Source: Phymorhynchus buccinoides
Taxonomy: Eukaryota > Mollusca > Gastropoda > Neogastropoda > Raphitomidae
Assembly: GCA_017654935.2 (NCBI GenBank)
Contig: CM065682.1
Coordinates: 36,933,938 to 36,997,937 of the forward strand
Reading direction: 5' to 3'
DNA length: 64,000 nt
The notes beneath the pieces were generated by a model, which saw only the letters and a program-made list of their open reading frames with translations, did not search any database and was not told the origin of the DNA. The translations under genes were made by a program, and so were the position numbers. Below, one piece after another: positions 45,701-58,400 of this stretch (within the stretch, counting starts at the first letter, position 1; the number at the start of each line of letters is the position of its first letter).

Positions 45701-48700
45701 TGTTATTGTTAACCAGAAAAGAGATAAATCTGCCTTCAGCTTCCCAGAGTGTTTGTTCTGTGGACATTGAACAGGTGCATGCAGAACTTCGTTAATGCAA
45801 GCCATTGTGTCAAAGAGACTGGTCAGTAACCATGGCAACAATTCTGAATCTCTGAAATGTGAGGTACAGGAATCAGCATTACCAAGCAATGTTGAACCTG
45901 GTGTGACTTCTGATATTTTGAAAAATACACAAATTCATTATATATTTCTTCACATGCTGGCTGTTTATTTAATTCACTAAGCAATTATGTGTACGTTACT
46001 TGTATGGAATTTGTTGTTAGTAAGCCTTGTTTTGCTGCAAAAATCTTATTTTTGCATATTACCGTATTTTTCGGACTACAAGGTGCACCTGATTATAAAG
46101 CCCCCCCCCCCCCCCCCTCATTTTACACAAAGCTCAGATTTTGTTATTATACTTATTATATTGCCAGTCACATTATAACTTAAATATAAGGCGCAGGGGT
46201 CTCCTCAGTCTGGGAACAAAGTATCGCCTTATAGTCAGAAAAAATACGGTAAATTGCTCGGAACGAACGAGCCTGATTCGTATTATAACTTAAACAACCA
46301 TGAAGGAACAATGAGCCTGATTCGTATTATAACTTAAACGACCATGAAGGAACAACGAGCCTGATTCGTATTATAACTTAAACGACCATGAAGGAACAAT
46401 GAGCCTGATTCGTATTATAACTTAAACGACCATGAAGGAACAATGAGCCTGATTCGTATTATAACTTAAACGACCATGAAGGAACAACGAGCCTGATTCG
46501 TATTATAACTTAAACGACCATGAAGGAACAATGAGCCTGATTCGTATTATAACTTAAACGACCATGAAGGAACAATGAGCCTGATTCGTATTATAACTTA
46601 AACGACCATGAAGGAACAATGAGCCTGATTCGTATTATAACTTAAACGACCATGAAGGAACAATGAGCCTGATTCGTATTATAACTTAAACGACCATGAA
46701 GGAACAATGAGCCTGATTCGTATTATAACTTAAACGACCATGAAGGAACAACGAGCCTGATTCGTATTATAACTTAAACGACCATGAAGGAACAACGAGC
46801 CTGATTCGTATTATAACTTAAACGACCATGAAGGAACAATGAGCCTGATTCGTATTATAACTTAAACGACCATGAAGGAACAATGAGCCTGATTCGTATT
46901 ATAACTTAAACAACCATGAAGGAACAATGAGCCTGATTCGTATTATAACTTAAACGACCATGAAGGAACAATGAGCCTGATTCGTATTATAACTTAAACG
47001 ACCATGAAGGAACAATGAGCCTGATTCGTATTATAACTTAAACGACCATGAAGGAACAATGAGCCTGATTCGTATTATAACTTAAACGACCATGAAGGAA
47101 CAATGAGCCTGATTCGTATTATAACTTAAACGACCATGAAGGAACAACGAGCCTGATTCGTATTATAACTTAAACGACCATGAAGGAACAACGAGCCTGA
47201 TTCGTATTATAACTTAAACGACCATGAAGGAACAACGAGCCTGATTCGTATTATAACTTAAACGACCATGAAGGAACAATGAGCCTAATAATTTATGATT
47301 TCTGAATGGTAACCATCTTAACAGAATGATGTCATAATCTGAATTTAGTATTCTATGACCTTTCCCCTTGTTGGGGAGCAAGGCGGGTTTAATGCACGCT
47401 CACTTTAGAATTCCTTCATTTTAATCTTTCCCTCAATGGAATTCAATCGATGATGGTACGAGTGGGAATGTGATATTTTACATAATGCATGGTGTTGCTA
47501 ATATTTTCTGAGCATACCAGTCTCTAGCTCTTCATAACTTATTTTTACTGATTTTTGTTCACTGATCCGAATCAAATGGTCAGTCTTGAGAGGTAAGAGC
47601 AGGCAGCTTGCTATTCCTGAGTAAAAAATATCAAGGGAAAGGGAAGGGCAGTTACTTTGCAAGGATGTTCTGAAATTCAGAGGCAGAAGGAAGCTTATAG
47701 AAGGATGTGCGTGGTTTTCTGATATTTGATCTTTTGGGTTAAATTTTGTTTTTGTTTTGTTTTATTCACACACACAAACAATTTACACTATATATCAAGT
47801 CAAGTCAAGTGAAGGAAACTTCATTATCTCTATGCAGAGAAATACAGTTAAGTGCAAGCACAGAATTGCAACATGAGAACACATAAGTCGATAAGATATT
47901 ATTTAAGGGTTTGAATTAATTGAAGACAATCACATTGCTGCAAGAAATATGTCAACCATATTGCACCCACAAATTTAACACATTCATGTTCTAGAATCAC
48001 ATTGCCTAGGCAAACACTCCAACTATGCTGCACACAAAGTTAATAAACTTATATACCAGTTAAGAACATAATATGTTAAATCTTAAATCATTTTATAATT
48101 CACAACCCCGTCACTTTCTCTTAAAAGAGGATACATTATTAAGTTTATAAAGTTAGCCAAAGTATATATGACAGTGCATGGGAAAAACAGACATAATGGA
48201 ATTTTGGCATAAGTTGAGATTTAAAAAGTTTTCATGGTGGAGCAAAGATTCCTTGTTATTTGTTAATGCATAGAAATCCGAATTGAGTTATCTTGTCTTG
48301 TTTTTATTTTATAATTATTTGAAGTTTGGCATTCAAAATAGATAATTTGCAGAAATCGGGCACAGAAGATACAATTGTGCCTCTGTTTCTATTGACTTGA
48401 TTTAGAAAACGATCAAATAAGCAAAGAAATCATTAAAAGTTGTCTTTCATGTTGTGGATACTGGTAGAACACATGAAAATAGACATACATATGCCCTAAA
48501 TAGAAAATTGATATTTTGGGGGTTGTTGACTATTTTTGGCCTTTGCTCAAAACATTCTGAGCGACTTATGTAGGTTTTTCCCATGCACCATCACATATTA
48601 AGAACATAATTTTATAATTCATTTAATATATGTTATTGTTGTTTTGATTTGTGTGCAGACCTGTCTCTGGATCATTCCTACCTCCCCAAAAAGCAAAGGG

Positions 48701-51700
48701 ACAGTTTTCTGATCTGATGAGTACTTACTCTTGGAGTCAGAACACTTTGCTCACGGCAGTGAAGAAAGAAGCACCCCCTCTACAAGGGTAAGTATGTTTA
48801 TCATTTAGAAACACTATTTGTCCTCTTTTCTAGTGTATGGATCTGGATCTTGTTTGATTCGTCACAGACGCCACTTCTGACGATAGTCGCAACGGAACTT
48901 GGAGGGTGCATCCCCTATTATAAATAGATAGAAGGAGAAAGACCTACTGCTTACCCTGAGTTAAGACCATTGAATCCCCCCAGTTCAGCCGGGAAGGCCC
49001 AGGCCCGACTTCCTGAAGCATGCACAAAAAAAATCTAATAGTCTAGTGGTCAGTGGGTGCAGGCTCAGATGATGATTTGGTCAGTGCTGATAAAAATGCG
49101 CTGACGGAGCCTGCGGTGACAGTAGCCTCACTCAGTTGGTTCCACTCTGTGGCAGTCCTGACGAAGAAGGAGCTATGATACTGCTCTGTTCTCTATTCTG
49201 GGACATAAAATCCATAGGAATGTTTTATGGCCTGTCTTTCCAAGATGTTGATTTTTTTAGTCCATTGAATCTGGTCGGCTTGATCTGTGACGATTTGTGG
49301 AGACCGGAGTATGGAACTTTTCAGCTGGGAGAGCAAGAACGAGGCCCTCGGCTATCTTAAAGAAGAGGCTGAGGAGTTATGGGCTATTCTTGTTCTTTGC
49401 ATAGCAAATTTACGTAGCCATATTCATGCTTTATTGTCTCACTCTTATTACCAGTATTTTACAGCTGGAGGGTTACTTCACTTATTTATATTAAGGTATG
49501 TTTGTTGTATGTATGCCAGTCTGTCGATTCTATGACTGGCAGATAGCAGAGGGGGCAACTGCTGCTCTGCAGGCTGGGCTAAGTTTTGTTTATAGCTGAG
49601 ATAACTTCAAAGGTACTGCTTGGCTAATTGCAAAAGTTCCTTTTTGAAAGATGCCACTCACGCATTCCGCAGTAGTGCTTTGTATTTGTTTCGTTAGAAC
49701 ATGCGTCACTGTAGTGCATTCTTCCGCGTTAGCGCTCATCCGGAGAATGGAAGGAACCGATAGTAAGTTCCCAAACAATAGTGCGTTGTTTTACAGGTAT
49801 TAGGTATCATTTCCAGTACTAAGGCAATGGTCATTTTACCTGGAATGATTGCTCTGTTTCTCATGAAAGAGATTTTGATCTGAATACCAAATGAAAAGCA
49901 AATGAAGTGTTCTGAACCATCTAAAGGTTTTCGCATTTTGTCCATGCTTAATCAGTTTTTCAACAAATAAAACATGCTAATGGTTGCAGTTTTTGTTGTT
50001 GTAAGCACTTCAACATTTTGAATGTGGGCCTGCACAGTTTTTTTCTGTAATTTTAAGTTGGCTCATTACTTCAGAGTCCTGGATGATTCAACTTATCGTT
50101 TTCCCATACTTGTATGATGTGCAGCTAAATGGATAACACTTCAATATTTCTGAACCATGACACAAATATTTCTTTGTCTTCGGAACTACAACTGTAGTCC
50201 CTTATTGCTATGTCACACAAATTTACATACACTACATGATTGCCAATCTGCGGCTACCAACAGTAGGTATGTGACACAAAGGCTGCTCGTATATTTATTA
50301 AAAAAATAATATACTTATGATGTGTATTTTGCAAGAGAGGGTTTACGTCTTGTGTTCCAGGTTTGCTAACTTGGGGAACACGTGCTACATGAATGCCATC
50401 CTGCAGTCATTGTTTGGCCTGGACACCTTCTCCATAGATCTGCACTCTGTGTGCAAGCGCTATGGCAAGGTCCTCACCAGACAGTCACTGGCTCTGTAAG
50501 TAGTACATTACATTGATATAATGTTTGAAAAAACACACCAAAATAATGTACAAATCCATGTTACTTTCAGGGTGTGTCTTGTGATCTTAAAGTACTGTAC
50601 AGTTCTTGTGTGATCTTGTCCAGCTTACTACAGCCATCAGAATCGCAAGGATACAATTTGCAAATCCAATGATTTGCAAATTTCGGAGGATTAAATTTAA
50701 GAATTGCTGGCTGAGGATTTGTTTGTGATGGCAGAGGTTTTGCACAGTGTACAGTTTATTGTCAGATGACATTCAAACTGATTTCTTACTGAATTACATC
50801 TTTTTGGTCATGTGAAGAACTGATTCAGGCTCAGCTCCGATGGGCTGGACATGTCGTTAGAATGGCAGAAGAGCGCCTTCCCAAACGCATACTGTATGGA
50901 GAGATCCAGTCTGGTGCACGTAGCCATGGAGGCCAAAAGAAACGTTTCAAGGACACCCTCAAAGTGTCCTTGAAGGACTTTGGCATTGATGTCTCCTCAT
51001 GGGAAACACAGGCCAAAGCCAACCAGCATGGCAAGGAGCAATAAACAAGGGAGCCAACAAGACCCGGCATATAGAAGCAGCCCAGGCACGGCGGGAGAGG
51101 TGCGTAAAAAACGAAAGAACAGCATCAGTTCTTCAACCCCAGCAACCCCCCTCAACTCTCTCTCCTGTCCTCACTGCCAGAGGACCTTCCAGGCCGGCAT
51201 AGGCCTCACAAGTCACCTAAGGACTCATCCATCATCCTGACCCCCTCAACTCTCTCCTGTCCTCACTGCCAGAGGACCTTCCAGGCCGGCATAGGCCTCA
51301 CAAGTCACCTAAGGACTCATCCATCATCCTGACCCCCTCAACTCTCTCATGTCCTCACTGCCAGAGGACCTTCCAGGCCCGCATAGGCCTCACAAGTCAC
51401 CTAAGGACTCATCCATCATCCTGACCCCCTCAACTCTCTCCTGTCCTCACTGCCAGAGGACCTTCCAGGCCAGCATAGGCCTCACAAGTCACCTAAGGAC
51501 TCATCCATCATCCTGATCCTCTTTGATGAACTGAACTATTGAGCCGAGGGTCATTCTGCAGGACGGATGAACACCAATGTACTGCAATGTAATGCTTTAT
51601 ATTCAGGGGGAAAAGCCCTGAAAGAAAATTCAATATGTTGATTTTGTGTATTGCAGGGCGTTGACCCGACTGATGCTGACCAAGCAGAGGCCAGCCAACA

Positions 51701-52437
51701 ACACAGCCGACAAGGTCGAAGATCTGCTTCATGGCGTCAAACGAGCCATTTCTGCCACCGCTAGGCGCTTCATCGGTAGTCAGCAACATGTAAGTTCTGT
51801 TTCTTGTATTAACTTTAAGTTGTATGCATGAGGCAAGGTAAAGGCTGTTCGAAAAATGTTGCCATGTGTATTGCATCTCACAGTTCTATGATTTCCGCTG
51901 CCTTTTATTATGTTTGTTGTTGTTAAGAGATTAGTTTCCATTGCTTATGTATGGATGTTTGAAGACAGATGAAAAGGTCATTACCCACAACTCGCCAAAA
52001 AGACGGGGACAAAAGACCACGAACAGTCATAGAATTTTGGTACCATTTGGCAAAATTCCACCACCTACTTGTATCTAATTTTGCCAATCATTTTGTGTGT
52101 GTGTGTGGCTGTGAACGTCACAGCAGTAAATTAGGAATGCTGGAAATGGGCACAACTGAAATTCAACACAGCAGTCACAACTTCATAGGAATAAACTTAA
52201 ATGAACACTAGATGCATTTGAACGAAGCTCGTCAAGAGTAAAAGCCTTTGCAGAAGCAGAAATAATTCTTTCACAGCCTGTATCCTTCTTTATCCAGCTG
52301 CTCCTCCTTCCCCACAGAGAGTGTAGAGTGGCACAGTGGTAGCGCGTTCGCCTCGTGTCAAGTAAACCCGAGTTCGAACCTGGGTACAGGGGATTTTTCC
52401 TCTCACTTTACACTAGGCCTTACGATCTGAACGTGGA

Positions 52438-52471
<34 letters not shown>

Positions 52472-55400
52472 GTGCCCATGCACTTAGCACACGTTAAACC
52501 CAGTGGCAACGAAAAAGTTGTCATTTGGTCAAAATGTATCCCCCTCCCTTTCCTTCATGTCACACAAAAATTGCATGAAGAAAACCCATTTGGGTGGCAC
52601 GCCTCTGGCTACGATGCGCTCTCTAGGTGGGAGCAACCCGAATTTCACAGACGCCTCTGTGACTATAAAGTACCTAATACCTAGTATATTTTTGTGTATT
52701 TTTCCATATGCTTTTAGATTATGTGTATCATTTTCAGGTTGTGACCTAGGTTTTGTTTTATCATTTTTCAGGATGCCCACGAGTTCCTATTGCAGGTCCT
52801 GGACCAGTTGAAAGAAGAGGTGACACAGTTCTCCGAACCCATCAAAGAAACTGCGACTGAAGAGACTGAGGTACTACCACCACAAGCCACCGATTCCGTG
52901 GTCCCCACAAACAGTCCAGTCGATGCCTCAGGAGATGTCCCGTCTCTTGCTGCACAGTCATACCTAGCACTGGGCTGTAGAACTCCCCCAAGATCTCATT
53001 CCACATCTGCTGCGGAAAGAATAGCTGCCGCCTGTCATGACAGAACGCCCCCACCGGAGCAGAGCGATTCACCAGGGGGATGTTTAACTGTAGAGAACGG
53101 TTCAACGTCGTCGATGTCGGGTCTGCTGGTCAACCCCACCTTCAGTAACTTTGAGTTTGAGGTGGTGCATGCTTTCCGGTGTATGAAGTAAGTAGTGTGC
53201 TGTCTCTTTGTCTTCTTGCTTGTCTCTCTTGTATGTACATCCTTACTACATTTTTTGGACTATAAGGCGCATTCCCCAAATTTTATATAAAATTAAAATT
53301 TTGTTATTATATTTTCTCACTATGTTATTAGTCATATTATAATATAAGGCGCAGGGGTCTCAGTCTGGGAAAAAAAAAGTACCACCTTATAGTCTGAAAA
53401 ATACAGTACATGCATTATTATAGAATAAAACCAAAGGAACGCACAAGCTGTTTGTTGCTTTCTGAAATTTCGGTCATGCTCGACCTTTGACTTGGAAATC
53501 TTTCTCTTGACTGACAATATTCCCATCTCTCCCATTTTCACAAAACAACAGTGACCATGAGTCGCCCATAGCAAGCAAAAGATACATGCATGAAGAACAA
53601 CATTGAGCGAGTTATCACTCTGTACTAATCATTGCTTATGCTATCAAAGTTAAACAGGTGAAGTACATGCATTATTGTAATCTTTTGGATTCAGCTTGAC
53701 AATTATTAAAAGACATGTTTACCGAAAAATGTATGATATGTTTATAACTTTTCTTCAAACAAAATCTCTCCCCTTCTACCCATTATCTTCTTTTTCCGTG
53801 CTCATCTCTTTGTTCCTTCAGTGTTGCAATCACAACATATACTGTTAGTGTGTGAGTGAATTTGTTGTAGAAGTAACTTTTGAGGAGAAAAAATGCACAC
53901 CCAAAAAACTCATTGGGTTTATGTGTGAGTGAATTTGTTGTAGAAGTAACTTTTTGAGGAGAAAAAATGCACACCCAAAAAACTCATTGGGTTTATGTGT
54001 GAGTGAATTTGTTGTAGAAGTAACTTTTTGAGGAGAAAAAATGCACACCAAAAAACTCATTGGGTTTATGTGTGAGTGAATTTGTAGAAGTAACTTTTTG
54101 AGGAGAAAAAATGCACACCAAAAAAACTTTGGGTTTATAACTTTATTGGTAAACTGTTTGCATTTTCTGTCTCCCTCCAGTTGTCAGGAACAGGTACAGA
54201 AAGCAGAACAATTCAACGACTTGTCAGTGGACATACCAAAGTGCAAGTAAGTTGTGTACAAGTAGATTAGCTCAGACATGTGTTTTCCCATTTATAAAGG
54301 TGGCACACCGCGCAGTTTTAGGACATTTTGTGTTCATTTTTGTTTCTCAAGACATCAAAGGGTGCAACTAACAATGCATGAGTCATTTACTCGTGTTCTT
54401 CATCATATTTATGACCTTGATGGGATTCTGTAATTTTTCACTATTCTTTGACAAGATGAAGAACACGAGTAAATGACTCAAGCATCCTAATGTGTTGGTT
54501 GCACCCTTTGATGTCTTGGCAAAGTGGAGAAATGATCAGCATCACCATGCAGCACTTCAATCCAGCGCTGGTAAGGGGCCAAGATTTCATGTGAAATATT
54601 TTTGGTTGGTTACCATATGTTCATAACCCCTTCACATAGAGACTTCAAATTTGGTGGAAATAGGCAGGAGTATTCTGTAAATGTGAATAAGTGCAAAATT
54701 TCATTAAGATATCTTTATTAGTTCCTGAGAAACAAAAATGAACACAAAATGTCCCCAAACTGCGCAGTGTGCCACCTAAAGGGTAACTGTATTGGTGCAT
54801 TGCTTTGCCTATCAAAAATTTTAACATTTTTTGTTGAATTCGTGATTATAATTTATATGCATAATGTATGGGATATAAACACTGACTGATGAATTTTAAT
54901 TTTTTTTAAGAGAAAATAATGTATATCTTTTTAATTTTACAATGAGGTTTGCCACCAAGTAATGATTTGCAAGGCCAGGAATCCGAATGGCATGTCATGA
55001 CATACGACACAATCTCTCCCTGATGCTTCTTTGGTCATTTTAAATCAAATCTCATCAAAATACTTTTGGGTTCAGGATTCTGATTTTGTTGTGTTCATCT
55101 TTGACATTTGGCTGTTTTTAATAATTACATTATAATTTATTCTTAGACCCTACCAATGTTGTTTTTTATGTTTTGTTGCAGTCTTTATCAAATAAAATAA
55201 ATCTGATATTTAAAGTATGTCCTACATTAGTACATATCTTTGCTTTGTTGTTGTTTTCATATTTCAATCCTGATCTTTAATGTGTCTTGGGAATAATACT
55301 GTCCTTGATACTTATATGGGAAAATGAATAAACATTTCAAAATTATATCAATATATATGCATTCTTTAAAAAAAAAAAAAAATGGCTTAGCGTGCATTGC

Positions 55401-58400
55401 AAACGGATACGGGAAAACAAAAATGGAAATTTTAATGTCATGCCAAATGTAGATTGAAGAAGCTGTGTAAATCTTCATTCTTCCTCCTCCGTTTTTATAT
55501 TTATGTGTTTTATTTTTTAGTTATACTTTTTTCCATTAGGAATCAATTGTGTTTATGTGTGGGTTTTTTGGTTTAGTATCCACCTCTCTAATCGTTTTGC
55601 AGGCTGGGAACCACCCTGTCTCTCCAGGATGCGCTGGATATATTTTTCAAGAAAGAAGAGATAAATTATCGCTGTCAGAAATGCCAGCACACAATGGCTG
55701 AAGTCACCCACAAGTTTGCCAAGCTCCCAAGGTATGGTGTTTTTACCCGGCCAGAGGTCGAGGTATTGCGATCAGTTTGTGTGTCTGTCTGTGTCTGTGT
55801 ATCGATTATCTTAAAAACTACTGTTTGGATTTTGATTAAAATTGGCAGAGGGGTAGACAGCTTGAAAAGGAAGCTTCCTTTCGTTAATCAACACCGTGCT
55901 GACCTTGACCTTGAAGTTTGACCTTGAAAACCGAAATTTCCTTTGGGCTATGTAATTTCCCCCCCAGCTTTATTTCGTGAACTAGTGAATAGAATCGCTT
56001 CAAATTTTGTGTGGTGGTGTACCATGGTGCAAGGAAGTTTGTATAAAAGTTCAGCTGTATCTCATGAACTACTGAACAGAATCGCTTCAAATTTGGGGCT
56101 ATGTATTTTATGCGTTCTGTAAGGGTGGAAAGTGGTGTGTTTATTGGGGTGGGGGTGGGGTGGGGGGTGGAGAGGACATGGTGCAAGGAAGTTTGTATAA
56201 AAGTTCAGCTGTATCTCGTGAACTACTGAACAGAATCAGAATCACTTCAAATTTTGGGCTATGCATTTTATGCGTTCTTTAAGGGTGGAAAGTGGTGTGT
56301 TTATTGGGGGTTGGGGGGGAGAGGACATAACTCTGGCCGGGTTTGCATTGTCACAATACGTTGCTGCCGCTCGGCGATGCCCTTGATTATTTGTTGTTTT
56401 TAACTGAAGACGTAGAAGTCCTCACTTCTGTCATAAGATCATTGATCTGTCAGAAAACTATCTGTTGTGTTGGCATTGCCCCCTGGAATCCCCAGGAGGG
56501 GCGGTGTCCCTGCACTCCACTGGAGCCTGGGCAGCCCCTGGACCCCTGCCTTGCAGGATTTTTTTTAACTTCCCAGGAGCACCCATGTAGCCTTGATGTT
56601 TGCAGCGATAATCACATTCTACATCAGGTGCTAAACGCACAGCATCTGTGCCAAGGGAAGAAATTTGTAGTCTTTTTAGACTGGTATTTTGGTAATTTGG
56701 CAATTGCCCCAAGTTGGAAGAGTAAACTCAGTTTGTAGCGAAACGGTAAGTATATAGATAGAATAGATAGATATATTAATCTAAATCAAACATTCTACAT
56801 CAGGTGCTTGGTTTTCTGCTGCAGGGTCTTGATACTGCACCTGAAGCGGTACACATACAGCCAGTCGAACAACAAAACGCAGGAGAAGATCTTGCTGCCT
56901 CGCTACCTCTCCCTCCAAGATCATTGCGATACCTCCACCATACCTCACCTACCTCATCGTATCATGCCTCTCAACAGGTACCTATGTGTAAATACACATG
57001 CTGAAGTTTCTGGTAGTTGGGTTCATGTTTCTTGTTTTCCTGAAGTTAACACTCCTTATGCTTCTTGCGGTAGCAGCAGCCAGTGGCTTCAGTAACCCAT
57101 CCACCAATGATACTACAGCACTGCCAGGAGCAAAGGTCACATGCTTTTTAGATGATAAGACTTCTACCATTATAAGTTGTGTGCATTTGTAAGCACTATA
57201 GTCACTGTTGTTTTCTTTTGAACCAGAAATCATTCCATTTACTGTAATTCACACTGCCAGCACATCACTGCAAATTCAGTCCGACGCTCTCCTCCATAAT
57301 CGGAATGTGTCGGAGATAATCTTATGTAGGTGGCCCACACATCTCAGTGCACGAGACAGGGGCAGATAATTTTTTAGTATAAAGCGTCATTGAAACGAAC
57401 TCGTAGCCTGTCCTTGATCTTGATAAAACAGACCATGTACCACCAAAAGGCATGACGAACTTATAAAGGCTTACCGTAACACAGCGAAGCTGATCTTTCA
57501 GTCATTTTGTGTTGCTTGCAACCCTCAGAGTGGTGTTCTTTGTGGATTGGCACATAGTGTTTGACTTTTGCTTCTGTCCATGTTTAAGCTGTTTCTTTCC
57601 GTTTCCTCAGCCCTCTGAAGTCCCCGTTGCTGAACAGTCCCATCGGACAACCGTTGGCAGCGACCCCTGACTACCGACGGCGGCGGAGATCCCAGGAAGA
57701 GAATGGGTAGGGCTGATAGTGCTTTTGTTGTAATGCGCTGCGCAGCCTTCTGCTATTTGGTTCATGGGGTGGTCGCTTGGGGATAACTTGACTGTTGTTT
57801 AGGACTATTAACTCTTTCTATGCTAGCCTGCGCTCTCGTCGCAGGGCATGCGCACAACGCCTCGTTACTAAGGTAACGGGATATCGCATGGGAACTTTAA
57901 AAATTCATAGTTCATAGGTTAACAGTCATGCGTGCTTCAAAGTGGCTCAGAGGGCTACTACTACGTTTCATTCATGCATCGACACTCACTGGCGCGCTGG
58001 TTGTAGGCTCTATTTTGGGACCTTAGTATGTAAATGAGCGGGGTAGCCTTATATTTTTGCTCTATAAATATACTGTTGCTTGACAAAACATGCATTTATT
58101 TTAAAATATCACAAATCAAAACTAAAACAGTGGATGCTTTGAAACTGTTACAGGTGCTAGTCCTGTATATTGTGTACATGTATATTGCCAAAATTTCACG
58201 TTTGTATCTGTTACCATTATTTAGAAAATATTTTTTTGGTAACTGCAAATCGGCCAGTAGAGAACGCTTGCAAGGGGAAGCAACTGGCCAGCATAGAATG
58301 AGTTAAGGCAGTACTTTTTACCCCACACTGGGGCCCTTGCGTCTTATAATATGACTGATAATATAATAACAAAATCTGTGTAAAATTTGTGGGGTGCACC

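Noticed and set aside
45716..45853. Extra USP37 exon(s) between exons 8 and 9 (45716-45772 or from 45786)
   Set aside because: Both enter in phase 2 but I find no donor leaving phase 2, which exon 9 needs; exon 8 joins exon 9 directly in frame. Kept only as a possible alternative exon.
46262..47286. CRISPR array
   Set aside because: Units are direct tandem copies with no unique spacers, in a eukaryotic intron. The same applies to the 62-, 54- and 94-bp arrays.
50980..51240. C2H2 zinc-finger protein
   Set aside because: The finger belongs to the C-terminus of a truncated LINE, and the following copies are the 92-bp array, each with its own stop.
52330..52400. tRNA gene
   Set aside because: A- and B-box-like elements are present, but the sequence does not close into a proper acceptor stem and continues into a SINE body shared with 3630-4010.
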